Assembly (NCBI RefSeq): GCF_924101635.2
Contig: NZ_CAKMAA020000013.1
Location: 1-64,000 of the forward strand
Source: Candidatus Nitrotoga sp. HW29
GTDB taxonomy: Bacteria > Pseudomonadota > Gammaproteobacteria > Burkholderiales > Gallionellaceae
DNA: 64,000 bases
Direction of reading: 5' to 3'
Positions 47,237 through 57,076 of this stretch are shown piece by piece; the first letter of the stretch is position 1, and every line of letters starts with the position of its first letter. The notes under the pieces were generated by a model. The model made no database searches. It had not been told where the DNA came from and worked only from the letters and a program-made list of their open reading frames with translations. A program made the translations under genes and the position numbers.

Positions 47237-48090
47237 CGAACACTTTAACCCTTCCGGCACCCGCCAAGCTTAATCTTTTTTTGCATGTGGTAGGGCGCAG
47301 GATGGATGGTTATCATCTGCTGCAAACGCTGTTTCGTTTCATTGATTTTAATGACATATTGCACTTCTCACTACGCAAAAATGGGGTAGTGCGCCGTATG
47401 AATGCGCTTGATGGTGTACCACAGGAACAGGACTTGTGCGTACGTGCCGCACGTCTGCTACAAAAGGAATGCGGTTGCAAATTGGGTGTGGATATAACGC
47501 TGGAGAAACGTATCCCTATGGGCGGTGGTTTGGGGGGCGGAAGTTCGGATGCAGCCACGACACTCCTTGCGCTGAATAATCTATGGAACTTGGAATTGTC
47601 GCGTGAACGGTTGATGGAGATAGGCCTGTCTCTGGGTGCGGATGTACCGGTATTTGTATTTGGTGAAAATGCCTATGCAGAAGGCATAGGCGAGCAATTG
47701 CAGGCTTATAATGTGCCGGATGCTTGGTATGTGGTGTTGTTCCCGCCAGTGCATGTCGCTACGGCAAAGGTGTTTGCACACTTGGATTTTGCGAACTTGG
47801 AATTGACACGGGATGCGATTTCCCTCAGAATTCGCGGCCTTCCGCTACGGCTACCGCACAACGATCTACAGTCGGTGGTATGTAGCTTATATCCGGAAGT
47901 AGCGCGGCATATTGTTTGGCTTGAGCAATTTGCGCAAGCTCGGATGAGTGGATCTGGTGCTTGTGTGTTTGCCGAGTTTGTTACCGAGGCACAGGCACAA
48001 GCGGTGTTAGAACATTTGCCGCCAGATATGCGCGGTATTGTAGCGCGCGGTTTACCGCAGCATCCACTACGGAATTTTACCGTAATGTGA
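47224..48090 (+). CDS. ispE: 4-diphosphocytidyl-2-C-methyl-D-erythritol kinase
   Basis: GHMP kinase of the MEP isoprenoid pathway, 288 residues. Motifs: [21 protein letters not shown] at the N-terminus (split by the substrate-site Lys), [20 protein letters not shown] as the ATP-binding GHMP loop, [11 protein letters not shown], and [13 protein letters not shown] near the C-terminus. It overlaps lolB and is followed at once by tRNA-Gln. The lolB-ispE-tRNA-Gln-prs order is usual in betaproteobacteria. Confidence 0.96.
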   Translation: MGNLTNTLTLPAPAKLNLFLHVVGRRMDGYHLLQTLFRFIDFNDILHFSLRKNGVVRRMNALDGVPQEQDLCVRAARLLQKECGCKLGVDITLEKRIPMGGGLGGGSSDAATTLLALNNLWNLELSRERLMEIGLSLGADVPVFVFGENAYAEGIGEQLQAYNVPDAWYVVLFPPVHVATAKVFAHLDFANLELTRDAISLRIRGLPLRLPHNDLQSVVCSLYPEVARHIVWLEQFAQARMSGSGACVFAEFVTEAQAQAVLEHLPPDMRGIVARGLPQHPLRNFTVM

Positions 48091-48103
48091 AATGCAAGAT
48101 TAT

Positions 48104-48178
48104 TGGGGAGTCGCCAAGTGGTAAGGCACCGGATTTTGATTCCGGCATTCGTAGGTTCGATCCCTACCTCCCCAGCCA
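48104..48178 (+). tRNA. tRNA-Gln (UUG anticodon), CCA encoded
   Basis: The acceptor stem TGGGGAG (48104-48110) pairs with CTCCCCA (48168-48174). The D arm has GCCAAGTGGTAAGGC, the anticodon arm is CCGGA-TTTTGAT-TCCGG with anticodon TTG at 48136-48138, and the T arm has GGTTCGATCC. The discriminator is G and CCA is encoded. It lies 14 bp after ispE and before prs. Confidence 0.97.
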
Positions 48179-48200
48179 GTTGAAGGATGTTGTTTGCTTG

Positions 48201-48220
48201 GGGCGCTTGCGCCCATTTTT
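48201..48220 (+). terminator. Intrinsic terminator after tRNA-Gln
   Basis: GGGCG-CTTG-CGCCC is followed by ATTTTT. It sits between the tRNA and prs and would separate ispE-tRNA transcription from prs, at least partly. Confidence 0.6.
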
Positions 48221-48233
48221 ATTTAAGGGGAGC

Positions 48234-49187
48234 ATGGTGTCCAACGACAGCTTGATGGTGTTCACCGGTAATGCCAATCCTAAGCTTGCGCAATATGTAG
48301 TACAGCACCTTAACATTCAACTTGGGCGAGCCACCGTTGGCCGTTTTTCAGACGGCGAGGTGATGATAGAAATCCTCGACAACGTGCGCGGCAAAGACGT
48401 ATTCGTTCTGCAATCAACATGCGCCCCAACCAACGATAGTTTAATGGAAGTGCTAGTCATGGTGGATGCGCTTAAACGTGCTTCCGCTGGACGTATTATT
48501 GCTGCGCTACCCTATTTTGGCTATGCACGGCAGGATCGACGCCCGCGTTCCGCGCGCGTGGCGATTACGGCCAAAGTGGTGGCGAACATGCTTAGCGGTG
48601 TTGGCGTGGATCGTGTTCTCACCATGGATTTGCATTCCGATCAGATCCAGGGTTTTTTCGATATCCCCGTAGACAATATTTATGCCAGCCCGATTTTGTT
48701 GGCAGATGTGTGGAAGCATGATTACAAAAATCTGGTGGTGGTCTCGCCGGACGTGGGCGGCGTAGTACGCGCACGGGCATTAGCCAAGCGTTTGGAAGCC
48801 GACCTCACCATTATTGACAAGCGTCGCCCCAAGCCTAACGTGGCCAAGGTGATGAACATCATTGGTGAAGTGGTAGACCGAACCTGTTTGATTATGGATG
48901 ACCTGGTCGATACCGGGAATACCTTATGCGAAGCTGCGGATGCACTGAAAGCCAAGGGTGCCGAGAAAGTGGTGGCATATTGCACACACCCGGTGCTGTC
49001 CGGTTTGGCGATTGAGCGTATAGAAAATTCCGCAATAGATGAATTGGTCGTGACGGACACGATCCCGCTGAGTATTGAGGCGACAGCTTGCAAGCGTATT
49101 CGCCAGTTGAGTGTGGCTGAGCTGTTGGCCGAAACAATTCGACGTATTCATGCGGAAGAATCCGTCAGCTCATTATTTATGGAATAG
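48234..49187 (+). CDS. prs: Ribose-phosphate pyrophosphokinase
   Basis: Makes PRPP from ribose 5-phosphate and ATP. 317 residues, family length. Motifs: [41 protein letters not shown] (flexible ATP loop), [17 protein letters not shown] and the PRPP-binding loop [17 protein letters not shown]. The ATG at 48234 has AAGGGGA 5-11 nt upstream. The longer open frame runs through the tRNA and is not coding there. Confidence 0.97.
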   Translation: MVSNDSLMVFTGNANPKLAQYVVQHLNIQLGRATVGRFSDGEVMIEILDNVRGKDVFVLQSTCAPTNDSLMEVLVMVDALKRASAGRIIAALPYFGYARQDRRPRSARVAITAKVVANMLSGVGVDRVLTMDLHSDQIQGFFDIPVDNIYASPILLADVWKHDYKNLVVVSPDVGGVVRARALAKRLEADLTIIDKRRPKPNVAKVMNIIGEVVDRTCLIMDDLVDTGNTLCEAADALKAKGAEKVVAYCTHPVLSGLAIERIENSAIDELVVTDTIPLSIEATACKRIRQLSVAELLAETIRRIHAEESVSSLFME

Positions 49188-49270
49188 TTTTTGCGGCTGT
49201 CATGTTGACTGCCGCGTAACCTGGAATCGCCTGGTCGCGGGTGATTCCGAATTTGAAGTGGAGAAATAAA

Positions 49271-49930
49271 ATGAAAATCGAACTAAGCGCAATATCCCGC
49301 AAAGCGCAAGGAACGGGTGCGAGCCGCCGTCTGCGCAAGTCTGGCCGTGTGCCTGGCATCGTGTATGGTGGCGTTGAGCCTGCGCTGATTGATCTTGATC
49401 ACAACAACCTGTATCACAGCCTGCGCAAGGAAGCGTTTCACGCTTCCATCTTGACACTTGATTTGGACGGCAAAAAAGAACAAGTACTGTTGCGCGATTT
49501 TCAGATGCATCCCTTTCGTCAACAAGTGCAACATATCGATTTTCAGCGTGTAGAAGCAAACAAGAAGATCCATATGAAAGTGCCATTGCACTTTTTAAAT
49601 GCCGATATCGCCCCGGGGGTGAAGCTGAACGGCGGTATCATTTCTCACGTGATGAATGATCTGAATGTTGCTTGCTTGCCGGCTGATTTGCCCGAATTTA
49701 TCGAGGTCGATCTCTCTACGTTAGCACTAAATCATTCCGTCCATGTTTCCGATCTCAACTTCCCTAAAGGTGTAGAAGCGGCTGGTATCCATATTGGAGA
49801 TGCCGTAGTGGCCACTGTTCAGGTACCGCGTGGTGCGATTGAAGCGGAAGCGCTGGCCGCGGCTGAAGCTGCCGCCGCTGCTGCCGGGGATGGGAAAGCT
49901 GCGGCAAAACCTGCAGCGAAATCTAAATAG
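49271..49930 (+). CDS. rplY: 50S ribosomal protein L25 (long, Ctc type)
   Basis: 219 residues. The N-terminal L25 5S-rRNA-binding domain has [23 protein letters not shown]. The C-terminal TL5/Ctc domain has [21 protein letters not shown]. An Ala/Lys-rich tail ([20 protein letters not shown]) follows. The ATG at 49271 is chosen from GTGGAGA 6 nt upstream and the start [10 protein letters not shown]. It lies between prs and pth, as is common. Confidence 0.96.
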   Translation: MKIELSAISRKAQGTGASRRLRKSGRVPGIVYGGVEPALIDLDHNNLYHSLRKEAFHASILTLDLDGKKEQVLLRDFQMHPFRQQVQHIDFQRVEANKKIHMKVPLHFLNADIAPGVKLNGGIISHVMNDLNVACLPADLPEFIEVDLSTLALNHSVHVSDLNFPKGVEAAGIHIGDAVVATVQVPRGAIEAEALAAAEAAAAAAGDGKAAAKPAAKSK

Positions 49931-49946
49931 TATTAGTATTACCATT

Positions 49947-49986
49947 AAAAACCCGCCATGCACTTTAAAGTGCATGGCGGGTTTTT
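49947..49986. terminator. Strong bidirectional hairpin after rplY
   Basis: A perfect 40-bp inverted repeat: AAAAACCCGCCATGCACTTT is followed directly by its complement, ending in TTTTT. It ends rplY 17 bp past the stop and should give a strong intrinsic terminator on either strand. Confidence 0.9.
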
Positions 49987-50026
49987 AACATGTTGTGAAC
50001 GGTTTTTCACATGGTGTAAACTAAAA

Positions 50027-50602
50027 ATGAGTGAAATCAAGTTAATTGTCGGGTTGGGTAATCCCGGTCGTGAATATGATTTCACCCGGCATAACGCTGG
50101 ATTCTGGTGGCTAGACACGTTTGCGCGCATGTATCCATTCACGTTCAAGCCTGAAAGCAAATTCCACGGTCTGGTCGCGCGCGGCCAGCTGCAGAGTCGT
50201 GAATTATTTTTGCTCAAGCCGCAAACCTTTATGAATATCAGTGGTCGTGCAGTAGGAGCGCTGGCACAATTTTATAAAATCGAACCCCGACACATTCTGG
50301 TTGTGCATGATGAGCTTGATTTGCCGCCGGGCAGCGCCAAGCTTAAACTCGGCGGCGGTCATGGCGGACACAATGGCTTGAAGGACATTTTTGCACATCT
50401 GGGCACACGTGATTTTTGGCGGCTGCGCATCGGCATTGGTCATCCGGGTGAACGTGCGAATGTTGTTGATTATGTTTTGAATGCACCGCGCCGTGAAGAA
50501 ATGGTGCTAATCGAACATGCCATGCAGCGTTCATTGGATGTGATTCCCCTGATAGTTGACGGCAAGCTGGAAGCGGCAATGTTAAAGTTGCACAGTAATT
50601 AA
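50027..50602 (+). CDS. pth: Peptidyl-tRNA hydrolase
   Basis: Recycles stalled peptidyl-tRNA. 191 residues. Motifs: [20 protein letters not shown] (catalytic His), [24 protein letters not shown] and [12 protein letters not shown]. The ATG at 50027 ([14 protein letters not shown]) matches the family. The open frame extends upstream through the rplY terminator and is not coding there, so pth probably has its own promoter near 49987-50026. Confidence 0.96.
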   Translation: MSEIKLIVGLGNPGREYDFTRHNAGFWWLDTFARMYPFTFKPESKFHGLVARGQLQSRELFLLKPQTFMNISGRAVGALAQFYKIEPRHILVVHDELDLPPGSAKLKLGGGHGGHNGLKDIFAHLGTRDFWRLRIGIGHPGERANVVDYVLNAPRREEMVLIEHAMQRSLDVIPLIVDGKLEAAMLKLHSN

Positions 50603-50617
50603 AATTAAGGAATATTC

Positions 50618-51709
50618 ATGAGTCTGAAATGCGGAATCGTCGGTCTGCCCAATGTAGGCAAGTCCACCCTGTTCAATGCGCTCACCAAGGCGGGTATAGC
50701 GGCGGAGAACTACCCGTTCTGTACGATTGAGCCCAATGTCGGTATTGTGGAAGTCCCGGATGCGCGGATGCAGGCGCTGGCTGATATCGTCAAACCGCAG
50801 AAAATGCAATACGCCATCACCGAGTTCGTGGACATCGCCGGGTTAGTGGCCGGAGCATCCAAGGGCGAAGGCTTGGGCAACCAGTTCCTCGCCAACATTC
50901 GTGAGACCGATGGTATTTTGAATGTGGTACGCTGTTTTGAAGACGACAATGTCATTCACGTGGCGGGCAAGGTTGATCCGATTTCAGATATTGAAACAAT
51001 CGTAACGGAACTGGCGCTGGCGGATATGACAACGGTGGAAAAAGCCCAGTTGCGCAACTCCAAGGCTGCACGTTCCGGTGACAAAGAAGCCGCTAAATTT
51101 GGTGAACTGTTGGATCAGGTTGCCGCCCATTTAAATCAAGGCAAACCTGCGCGCATGATGAAGCTGGACGCGGCGCAGATCGCCTCGCTTAAGCCGCTGT
51201 GCCTGCTCACGATCAAGCCTGCCATGTACGTGGCTAACGTGGCTGAAGATGGTTTCAAAAATAATCCATTATTGACGCGACTGGAAGAATTCGCCGCGCG
51301 TGAAGGTGCGCCGGTAGTAGTGATTTGCGCAGCGCTGGAATCAGAAATTTCAGAGCTTTCAGATGAAGATAAAAAAGAATTTTTGGCCGATATCGGTTTG
51401 ACAGAGCCCGGTCTGAATCGACTGATTCGCGTGGCATATAAACTGTTAGGTTTGCAAACCTACTTTACCGCCGGAGTGAAAGAGGTACGCGCCTGGACGA
51501 TACATATCGGCGATACCGCACCGCAGGCAGCGGGTGTTATTCATAATGACTTCGAGCATGGCTTTATTCGCGCCGAAGTGATCAGTTATGAGGATTTTGT
51601 TGCCTGCAAGGGCGAGGCGGGTGCAAAAGAGAAGGGAAAGATGCGGTTGGAAGGCAAGGATTATTTGGTACAGGACGGCGATGTGATGCACTTCCGCTTC
51701 AACGTGTAA
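50618..51709 (+). CDS. ychF: Redox-regulated ATPase/GTPase YchF (Obg family)
   Basis: 363 residues. The P-loop is [11 protein letters not shown], with [17 protein letters not shown], and the NxxE-type base motif that gives YchF/OLA1 ATP preference replaces NKxD. A C-terminal TGS domain has [30 protein letters not shown] and [15 protein letters not shown]. YchF binds ribosomes and influences the oxidative stress response. It lies 15 bp after pth and is last in the run. Confidence 0.96.
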   Translation: MSLKCGIVGLPNVGKSTLFNALTKAGIAAENYPFCTIEPNVGIVEVPDARMQALADIVKPQKMQYAITEFVDIAGLVAGASKGEGLGNQFLANIRETDGILNVVRCFEDDNVIHVAGKVDPISDIETIVTELALADMTTVEKAQLRNSKAARSGDKEAAKFGELLDQVAAHLNQGKPARMMKLDAAQIASLKPLCLLTIKPAMYVANVAEDGFKNNPLLTRLEEFAAREGAPVVVICAALESEISELSDEDKKEFLADIGLTEPGLNRLIRVAYKLLGLQTYFTAGVKEVRAWTIHIGDTAPQAAGVIHNDFEHGFIRAEVISYEDFVACKGEAGAKEKGKMRLEGKDYLVQDGDVMHFRFNV

Positions 51710-51750
51710 ACTATTTTTGATGTTTCATGGCCTGAGACAACAAAACAAAT

Positions 51751-51778
51751 AAAAAACCCCGCTAATGCGGGGTTTTTT
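51751..51778. terminator. Intrinsic terminator after ychF
   Basis: AAAAAACCCCGC-TAAT-GCGGGGTTTTTT is a perfect 12-bp stem with a T-run, 41 bp past ychF. It can act on both strands and also lies beyond the convergent gene at 51881. Confidence 0.92.
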
Positions 51779-51880
51779 ATTCTTGTCGTTTTTCTTTGTT
51801 TTGGGGCACCTCATAAACCACTTTGACGCTGTAGTGTGTGAATGGTCGGTCTTAAGGGATTGAAAAAACTTTAAGGCAAA

Positions 51881-53635
51881 TCAAATCGGCGCACACATGA
51901 CCACCCCCTCATTGATCCAGCCGCGTATGACAACTTCCTGAATGGCTGCAGCACTACTGGAAAGACGGTGGTTGCTATCGACACCGCGGGCAAAGCCATT
52001 GTTATAGGCCCGATAGATCGGCGTTGTCCCGGTCGGACAGGTACCATTGGTCGGTAGGGTTGAAATGAAATCCAGGCTTTCGAAATTCCAGCGCTTCTGC
52101 GTGACGGGCGTGATGGTTTGAAGTTGTTTCAGGCCATCACATTCAGTGCCCGCCAATGTATAGAAATGTGAATTGGGGCCGGGAACCTGGCTGCCGTAGA
52201 AGCGGCAAGCGGGCGTACTGCCGCCCGACTTGAAACTATTGCCGGTGCGAACCCAGCCGGGCCCTGCACTCCCTCCATCGATGCCCGCAGCTTCACCAGC
52301 GTCAGCGGTAATGAAATAATGATCCAGGTTGGTGTTATAGAATTCAACGACGGGCACACTGGCAGAGGCTCCGTTCAGGATATAGCGGGCCAGAACGGCA
52401 CTCGTCGCATCCTGTCCCGCAACGAGCAAACGAGAGTTGGTATCGAGCGCCAGCGCGCTGACGCTCGACATGCCGGGCAACGGAAACGCTCCGCCGATGC
52501 CAAAGTTGGTATCCAGACTGTTATTCGGAAGCAGGCGATACAGCGCAGCCGAACTCGTTTGGGTTTGGCTATCGTAACGGTTGCGCGCTATCAACACACT
52601 GGCATCGGGCAGCGCAGCAAAATTCCAAGTGTGAGAACTTTGATCCGCCAACAAATTATTCGTCCCGATCAGCATGCCATTGCTGGCAATCCGAATCGCG
52701 AGCAGCGATCCGCTAAACGAACCGGGAAGTCTGTTGCTAATGCCAGCCAACAGAGAGCCATCGCTTAACGAGAGCAAAGAGAATGGTGTGCCACCAAAGG
52801 AGAATGGTTCGGCAAAAGCATAGATAAACTGACCGCTCGTCCCGAACGAAGTTACCGGCGATCCATGCGAATCGACCTTATAGAGACGCAGACTTTGAGT
52901 GGTCAGCACAGCAAAGACAACCGAGCCGTCGCCAAGCAAAGCCATATCCGCATACATTGAATTCTCCTCGGCAGGTAAGGGGAATTCAGTTTTACCGCCT
53001 GTGCCAAAACTTGGGTCAGGCGTGCCATCCGGCATGATTTGCTGCAAAATGGCATTTCCGCCTGATGTTGTTCCGTACAGCAAGCGTCCATCTGGACGAA
53101 TGCTCAACGCAATATCCGTATTGGTCCACGATGGTGCCGCGAGAGTGGGGGCGAATCCGGCGTTGAGCATTCCGGCTGCGTCAAGTTGAAACGCTGTAAC
53201 GGTACCGAACGGGATAGTAGACCCGATCCCGGCTCCAGCTACGACCGTTATTGCGCCGCTTACTTGTGCAGCTGCACGCACCCTACCCTTGAATCTGAGG
53301 TATTGCCTCGGCGTCACGCGTCCGTTCGTTCCGAATGAGGCGTCGGGAGAGCCACTTGTCGTCAGGCGCTCAAGCAAATAATCAGGGATCGCGTCAACAA
53401 CTGAGCCACCTGCAAGCACAATTTTTCCCGAAGATTCAACCAATACCGTATCAACCTTGTAGTAGCTCGACGGCACTCCGATGTGCGCGATGCCGTTGTT
53501 TCCGAACGAACTATCAAGCACCGGTGCTGCGTGCGCTTCAAACATCGTGGTATGAAATGCGAAGAGCGCAAAAAATATCGTGAATATTTTTTTAGTTGCT
53601 ACCGTTTCTGATACTTTTAGCAAGCGTGACATCAT
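51881..53635 (-). CDS. Secreted delta-60-repeat protein with C-terminal FYN-type domain
   Basis: 584 residues from ATG ATG at 53635/53632, chosen because AAGGAAAG precedes and a signal peptide follows (cleavage near AHA). The central region (about 40-400) has delta-60 repeats such as LDSSFGNNGIAHIG, SPDASFGTNGRV, TPDPSFGTGGKT and SLDTNFGIGGAF, which are propeller-like. The C-terminal region (about 425-584) has VVEFYNTNLDHYFITAD, ACRFYGSQVPGPNSHFYT and YRAYNNGFARGVDSNHR, like the DUF5648-type domain; two pairs of Cys may form disulfides. Function unknown; probably extracellular. Confidence 0.85.
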   Translation of the reverse strand: MMSRLLKVSETVATKKIFTIFFALFAFHTTMFEAHAAPVLDSSFGNNGIAHIGVPSSYYKVDTVLVESSGKIVLAGGSVVDAIPDYLLERLTTSGSPDASFGTNGRVTPRQYLRFKGRVRAAAQVSGAITVVAGAGIGSTIPFGTVTAFQLDAAGMLNAGFAPTLAAPSWTNTDIALSIRPDGRLLYGTTSGGNAILQQIMPDGTPDPSFGTGGKTEFPLPAEENSMYADMALLGDGSVVFAVLTTQSLRLYKVDSHGSPVTSFGTSGQFIYAFAEPFSFGGTPFSLLSLSDGSLLAGISNRLPGSFSGSLLAIRIASNGMLIGTNNLLADQSSHTWNFAALPDASVLIARNRYDSQTQTSSAALYRLLPNNSLDTNFGIGGAFPLPGMSSVSALALDTNSRLLVAGQDATSAVLARYILNGASASVPVVEFYNTNLDHYFITADAGEAAGIDGGSAGPGWVRTGNSFKSGGSTPACRFYGSQVPGPNSHFYTLAGTECDGLKQLQTITPVTQKRWNFESLDFISTLPTNGTCPTGTTPIYRAYNNGFARGVDSNHRLSSSAAAIQEVVIRGWINEGVVMCAPI

Positions 53636-53823
53636 TCTTTCCTTTATCAATATGGAACCACAGTGGTAACCGGAAATGTCCTTTATGAAGGTGCTTTGGC
53701 AAGGACTAAATGGCGGATAGGTTGTGAACGTCCAGTTTTTTATGGCATTCAACGCAATGCCGAGCTGAGTTTTATTGTTTGATAGCGCTGAGCAATTAAT
53801 ACATTTTTGATGGTACTTCTGGC

Positions 53824-55335
53824 TCATTTTAAATGCAACAAGGGAATCAACCCAAACCATATGATATAGGTTAGCGATGCCACCATCAGCCCATCAATGC
53901 GGCCGCATAATCGTTGCTGTCTCCAGGCACGGTAAAGCAAAAATCCGAGCAGACAAACATGGGGCAGCACCCACGGTAGTAATCCTTGAAAGCTATCGTT
54001 TACTGCCGGTTGATCCTTGATGAGCACTACGACCAATGGCGCTGCTGCGGCCAGTACCAGAGTTAGCAGCGTTGTCCAACCTAATCCCAAGCGTACCACC
54101 AAGGTGCGTTTGCCAGCTTGTTTGTCTGCTTCGAAGTCCGGGATACCCGAGAGAATAATGGCCGGCATTACCGCCAGCAGCAGCGGCAGGCTAATAAGCC
54201 AAGGAAAGGGGCTGTTCCATTCTCCGCCTTGGAATAGATAGCCGCACAGTATTACCCCGAAGCTGTGGGTGACAGCCACATTGAGTTCCCCCAGTCCACG
54301 CCAAACGAGCTTCAGCGGAGGCGCCGTATAACCCAGCCCTAACACGGTCATTACGAGTATTACGATGGGTACAGCATTGTTGCCTGCAAGATAATCCATG
54401 AGCAAGCCGGCACAGGCCGCGGCGGCCATCAATGATATTACGATGCCTGCGCGCAGTTCACCGAAACTTAGATTTTTATCCACAAGTACCCGAGAGCCGC
54501 CAGTAAAGGGGCCGTAATGGCGGTTGCGCCGGTCGCTTTCATAGTCGAACCAATCATTGGTAAATACTGTGGCTGCTTCCAGGAAGAACAGGCAGGCATA
54601 ACCCAGCCAGTAGACCGATGAATTCCAGTCTCCGGTAGCCGCGGCCGCGCCCAATGCGCCGACCGTATAGGCCATCCAGGTCATCGGATAAAATTGGAGC
54701 CGTAATGCCTTGAGCCAAGCTGTGAGTTTGGTGGTAATACGGTCGAGATCGCTTGAGGCACCATGCCTTAAGGAAAAACCGAGCGCTCGGGTTTGCTCCA
54801 GCCATTGTGCCCGTTGGATTGGTTCGGAATCCTTTACTGGACCCAGCGCAAGAATGCGCGTGGTAGTGATGCCACAAAAGCCTAAAGCGGATCGCTTCAT
54901 GGCATTGTGACCGGGGGCGCGGTAGATGAATCGGTATACCCACGGTGGCATATCCAACGTGGTGATGAGATGGGCCGTCTTGCCGGTTAGTAATCCCTCG
55001 AAGTGGCCGTCGTCACGTTCTCTGAAAGCAAATCCCGGCAACAGTATTCGGTCTAGGAATCCTTTAAGGCGAGCCGGCCCGACTCCCCACCAGGCAGGAT
55101 AGATAAAGGTTATGTGATCTGCCCACGTGATGAGCTGCAAGGCGCGTTCGAGGCCAGGTTCCAGTGGTTGATCCCGCGGCGAGACCGGGTGTACGTCAAG
55201 GTCGAAATCGATCGCCCCCAAATCGATCTTCTCAATTTCCATACCGGCCGCCAGCGCGCCATTTTCATAGGCGTTTGCAAGTGCGGAACACAGGCTGGGA
55301 CTACGCGGATGTCCCAAAATTACAAGTACCTTCAT
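53824..55335 (-). CDS. Fusion: NQO1-like NAD(P)H oxidoreductase + UbiA prenyltransferase
   Basis: 503 residues. Residues 1-190 form a flavodoxin-2/NQO1-like quinone reductase: MKVLVILGHPRSPSLCSAL (FMN/FAD phosphate loop), FIYPAWWGVGPARLKGFLDR and LITTLDMPPWVYRF. Residues 210-503 form a UbiA-family membrane prenyltransferase with about eight helices. Both Asp-rich motifs are intact: NDWFDYESDRRN and DFEADKQAGKRT. The single frame has no frameshift at the junction, so the fusion appears real. It would couple isoprenoid-quinone or related aromatic prenylation with redox of a quinone, which is inference. It lies downstream of cld across a MITE. Confidence 0.88.
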   Translation of the reverse strand: MKVLVILGHPRSPSLCSALANAYENGALAAGMEIEKIDLGAIDFDLDVHPVSPRDQPLEPGLERALQLITWADHITFIYPAWWGVGPARLKGFLDRILLPGFAFRERDDGHFEGLLTGKTAHLITTLDMPPWVYRFIYRAPGHNAMKRSALGFCGITTTRILALGPVKDSEPIQRAQWLEQTRALGFSLRHGASSDLDRITTKLTAWLKALRLQFYPMTWMAYTVGALGAAAATGDWNSSVYWLGYACLFFLEAATVFTNDWFDYESDRRNRHYGPFTGGSRVLVDKNLSFGELRAGIVISLMAAAACAGLLMDYLAGNNAVPIVILVMTVLGLGYTAPPLKLVWRGLGELNVAVTHSFGVILCGYLFQGGEWNSPFPWLISLPLLLAVMPAIILSGIPDFEADKQAGKRTLVVRLGLGWTTLLTLVLAAAAPLVVVLIKDQPAVNDSFQGLLPWVLPHVCLLGFLLYRAWRQQRLCGRIDGLMVASLTYIIWFGLIPLLHLK

Positions 55336-55426
55336 GGCGCCATCACTCGATTTCTAAATTTTATCCATAGATTATGCTGTTCGGTGCATATCATCTGGTT
55401 TTGTTGTATCAGTGTAGGATCGTCTG

Positions 55427-55543
55427 TTAAGGAAACGCTGATTAATTTGTCATCCCCGCGAAAGCGGGGATCCAGCTTATTGATTTAACCGGGTTCCCGC
55501 TTTCGCGGGAACGACGATTGTGAATTAATCAGTATTTCCTTAA
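55427..55543. repeat. 117-bp MITE-like palindromic repeat
   Basis: 21-bp terminal inverted repeats, TTAAGGAAA-CG-CTGATTAATT and the same with TA in place of CG, bound two internal hairpins: CCCCGC-GAAA-GCGGGG and GTTCCCGC-TTTC-GCGGGAAC. It has no coding capacity. The layout fits a non-autonomous transposable or REP/BIME-type element. It lies between cld and the fusion gene and could end or stabilise their transcripts. Confidence 0.8.
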
Positions 55544-55556
55544 GTATTTTAAAAAA

Positions 55557-56534
<978 letters not shown>

Positions 56535-56549
56535 TCAATAAAATCATAA

Positions 56550-56749
56550 TTAGCTTCTGAGTGCGGGCAGTGGTTCGGTTTTGGGGATAAATCGCAGCGC
56601 TACACCATTATTGCACCAGCGCTCATTGCGTGGCGGTGGGCCGTCGTCAAACAAATGGCCTTGGTGGCCGCCTTGTTGCGCGAACAAGCCGAAATTAGAG
56701 GGAGCGTGGTCAGCAGGACACGATTTTGTAGTACGGTACGTCGCTTCAT
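56550..56749 (-). pseudogene. msrB: msrB-type methionine sulfoxide reductase remnant
   Basis: An ATG at 56749 with AAGGAATT upstream gives a signal-like MKRRTVLQNRVLLTTLPLI and then falls out of frame. Another frame then reads GHQGHLFDDGPPPRNERWCNNGVALRFIP, split here by the phrase FDDGPPP and the catalytic-type WCNNG, and ends at 56550. This is the C-terminus of MsrB; the zinc-binding and central part is missing. The gene is therefore internally deleted and frameshifted. Confidence 0.65.
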
Positions 56750-56962
56750 GGAAATTCCTTCAGAAAGTTTGGAAGATTTGACTGTGTACCCGCATTATCG
56801 TTCTCAAGGTCCGAATTGGCTGCCATTTGTGCAGATTACCTTTTGAAAAACGGGCGATGTCAATCCGATTATCTGCTGCCCATGATAGCAGTGGCAAAAT
56901 GAAACGGGCAGGCGTGAGAATAAACTGTGTGAAATATTGTACCGTTCGATACAATTAAATTT

Positions 56963-56987
56963 CGCGGATTCAAGTTCGAAGTGCAAC
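56963..56987. repeat. Solitary IS30-like end
   Basis: The plus strand starts CGCGGATTCAAG and ends GAAGTGCAAC, an approximate inverse copy of 31-55 (about 21 of 25 positions match). No transposase follows; the neighbouring gene is a PLP lyase. It is probably a remnant of an excised or eroded insertion sequence between msrB and the lyase. Confidence 0.45.
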
Positions 56988-57076
56988 AGCTAATGCTGGC
57001 TGGGTATAGCGCATCTCCACCCCGAATAGTACTTTATGTGGTGCCCTGTCAGAAGCAACAGCCCGGGAGAAATTAC

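Noticed and set aside
47961-48233. N-terminal extension of prs
   Set aside because: It crosses ispE and tRNA-Gln; family start and ribosome site are at 48234.
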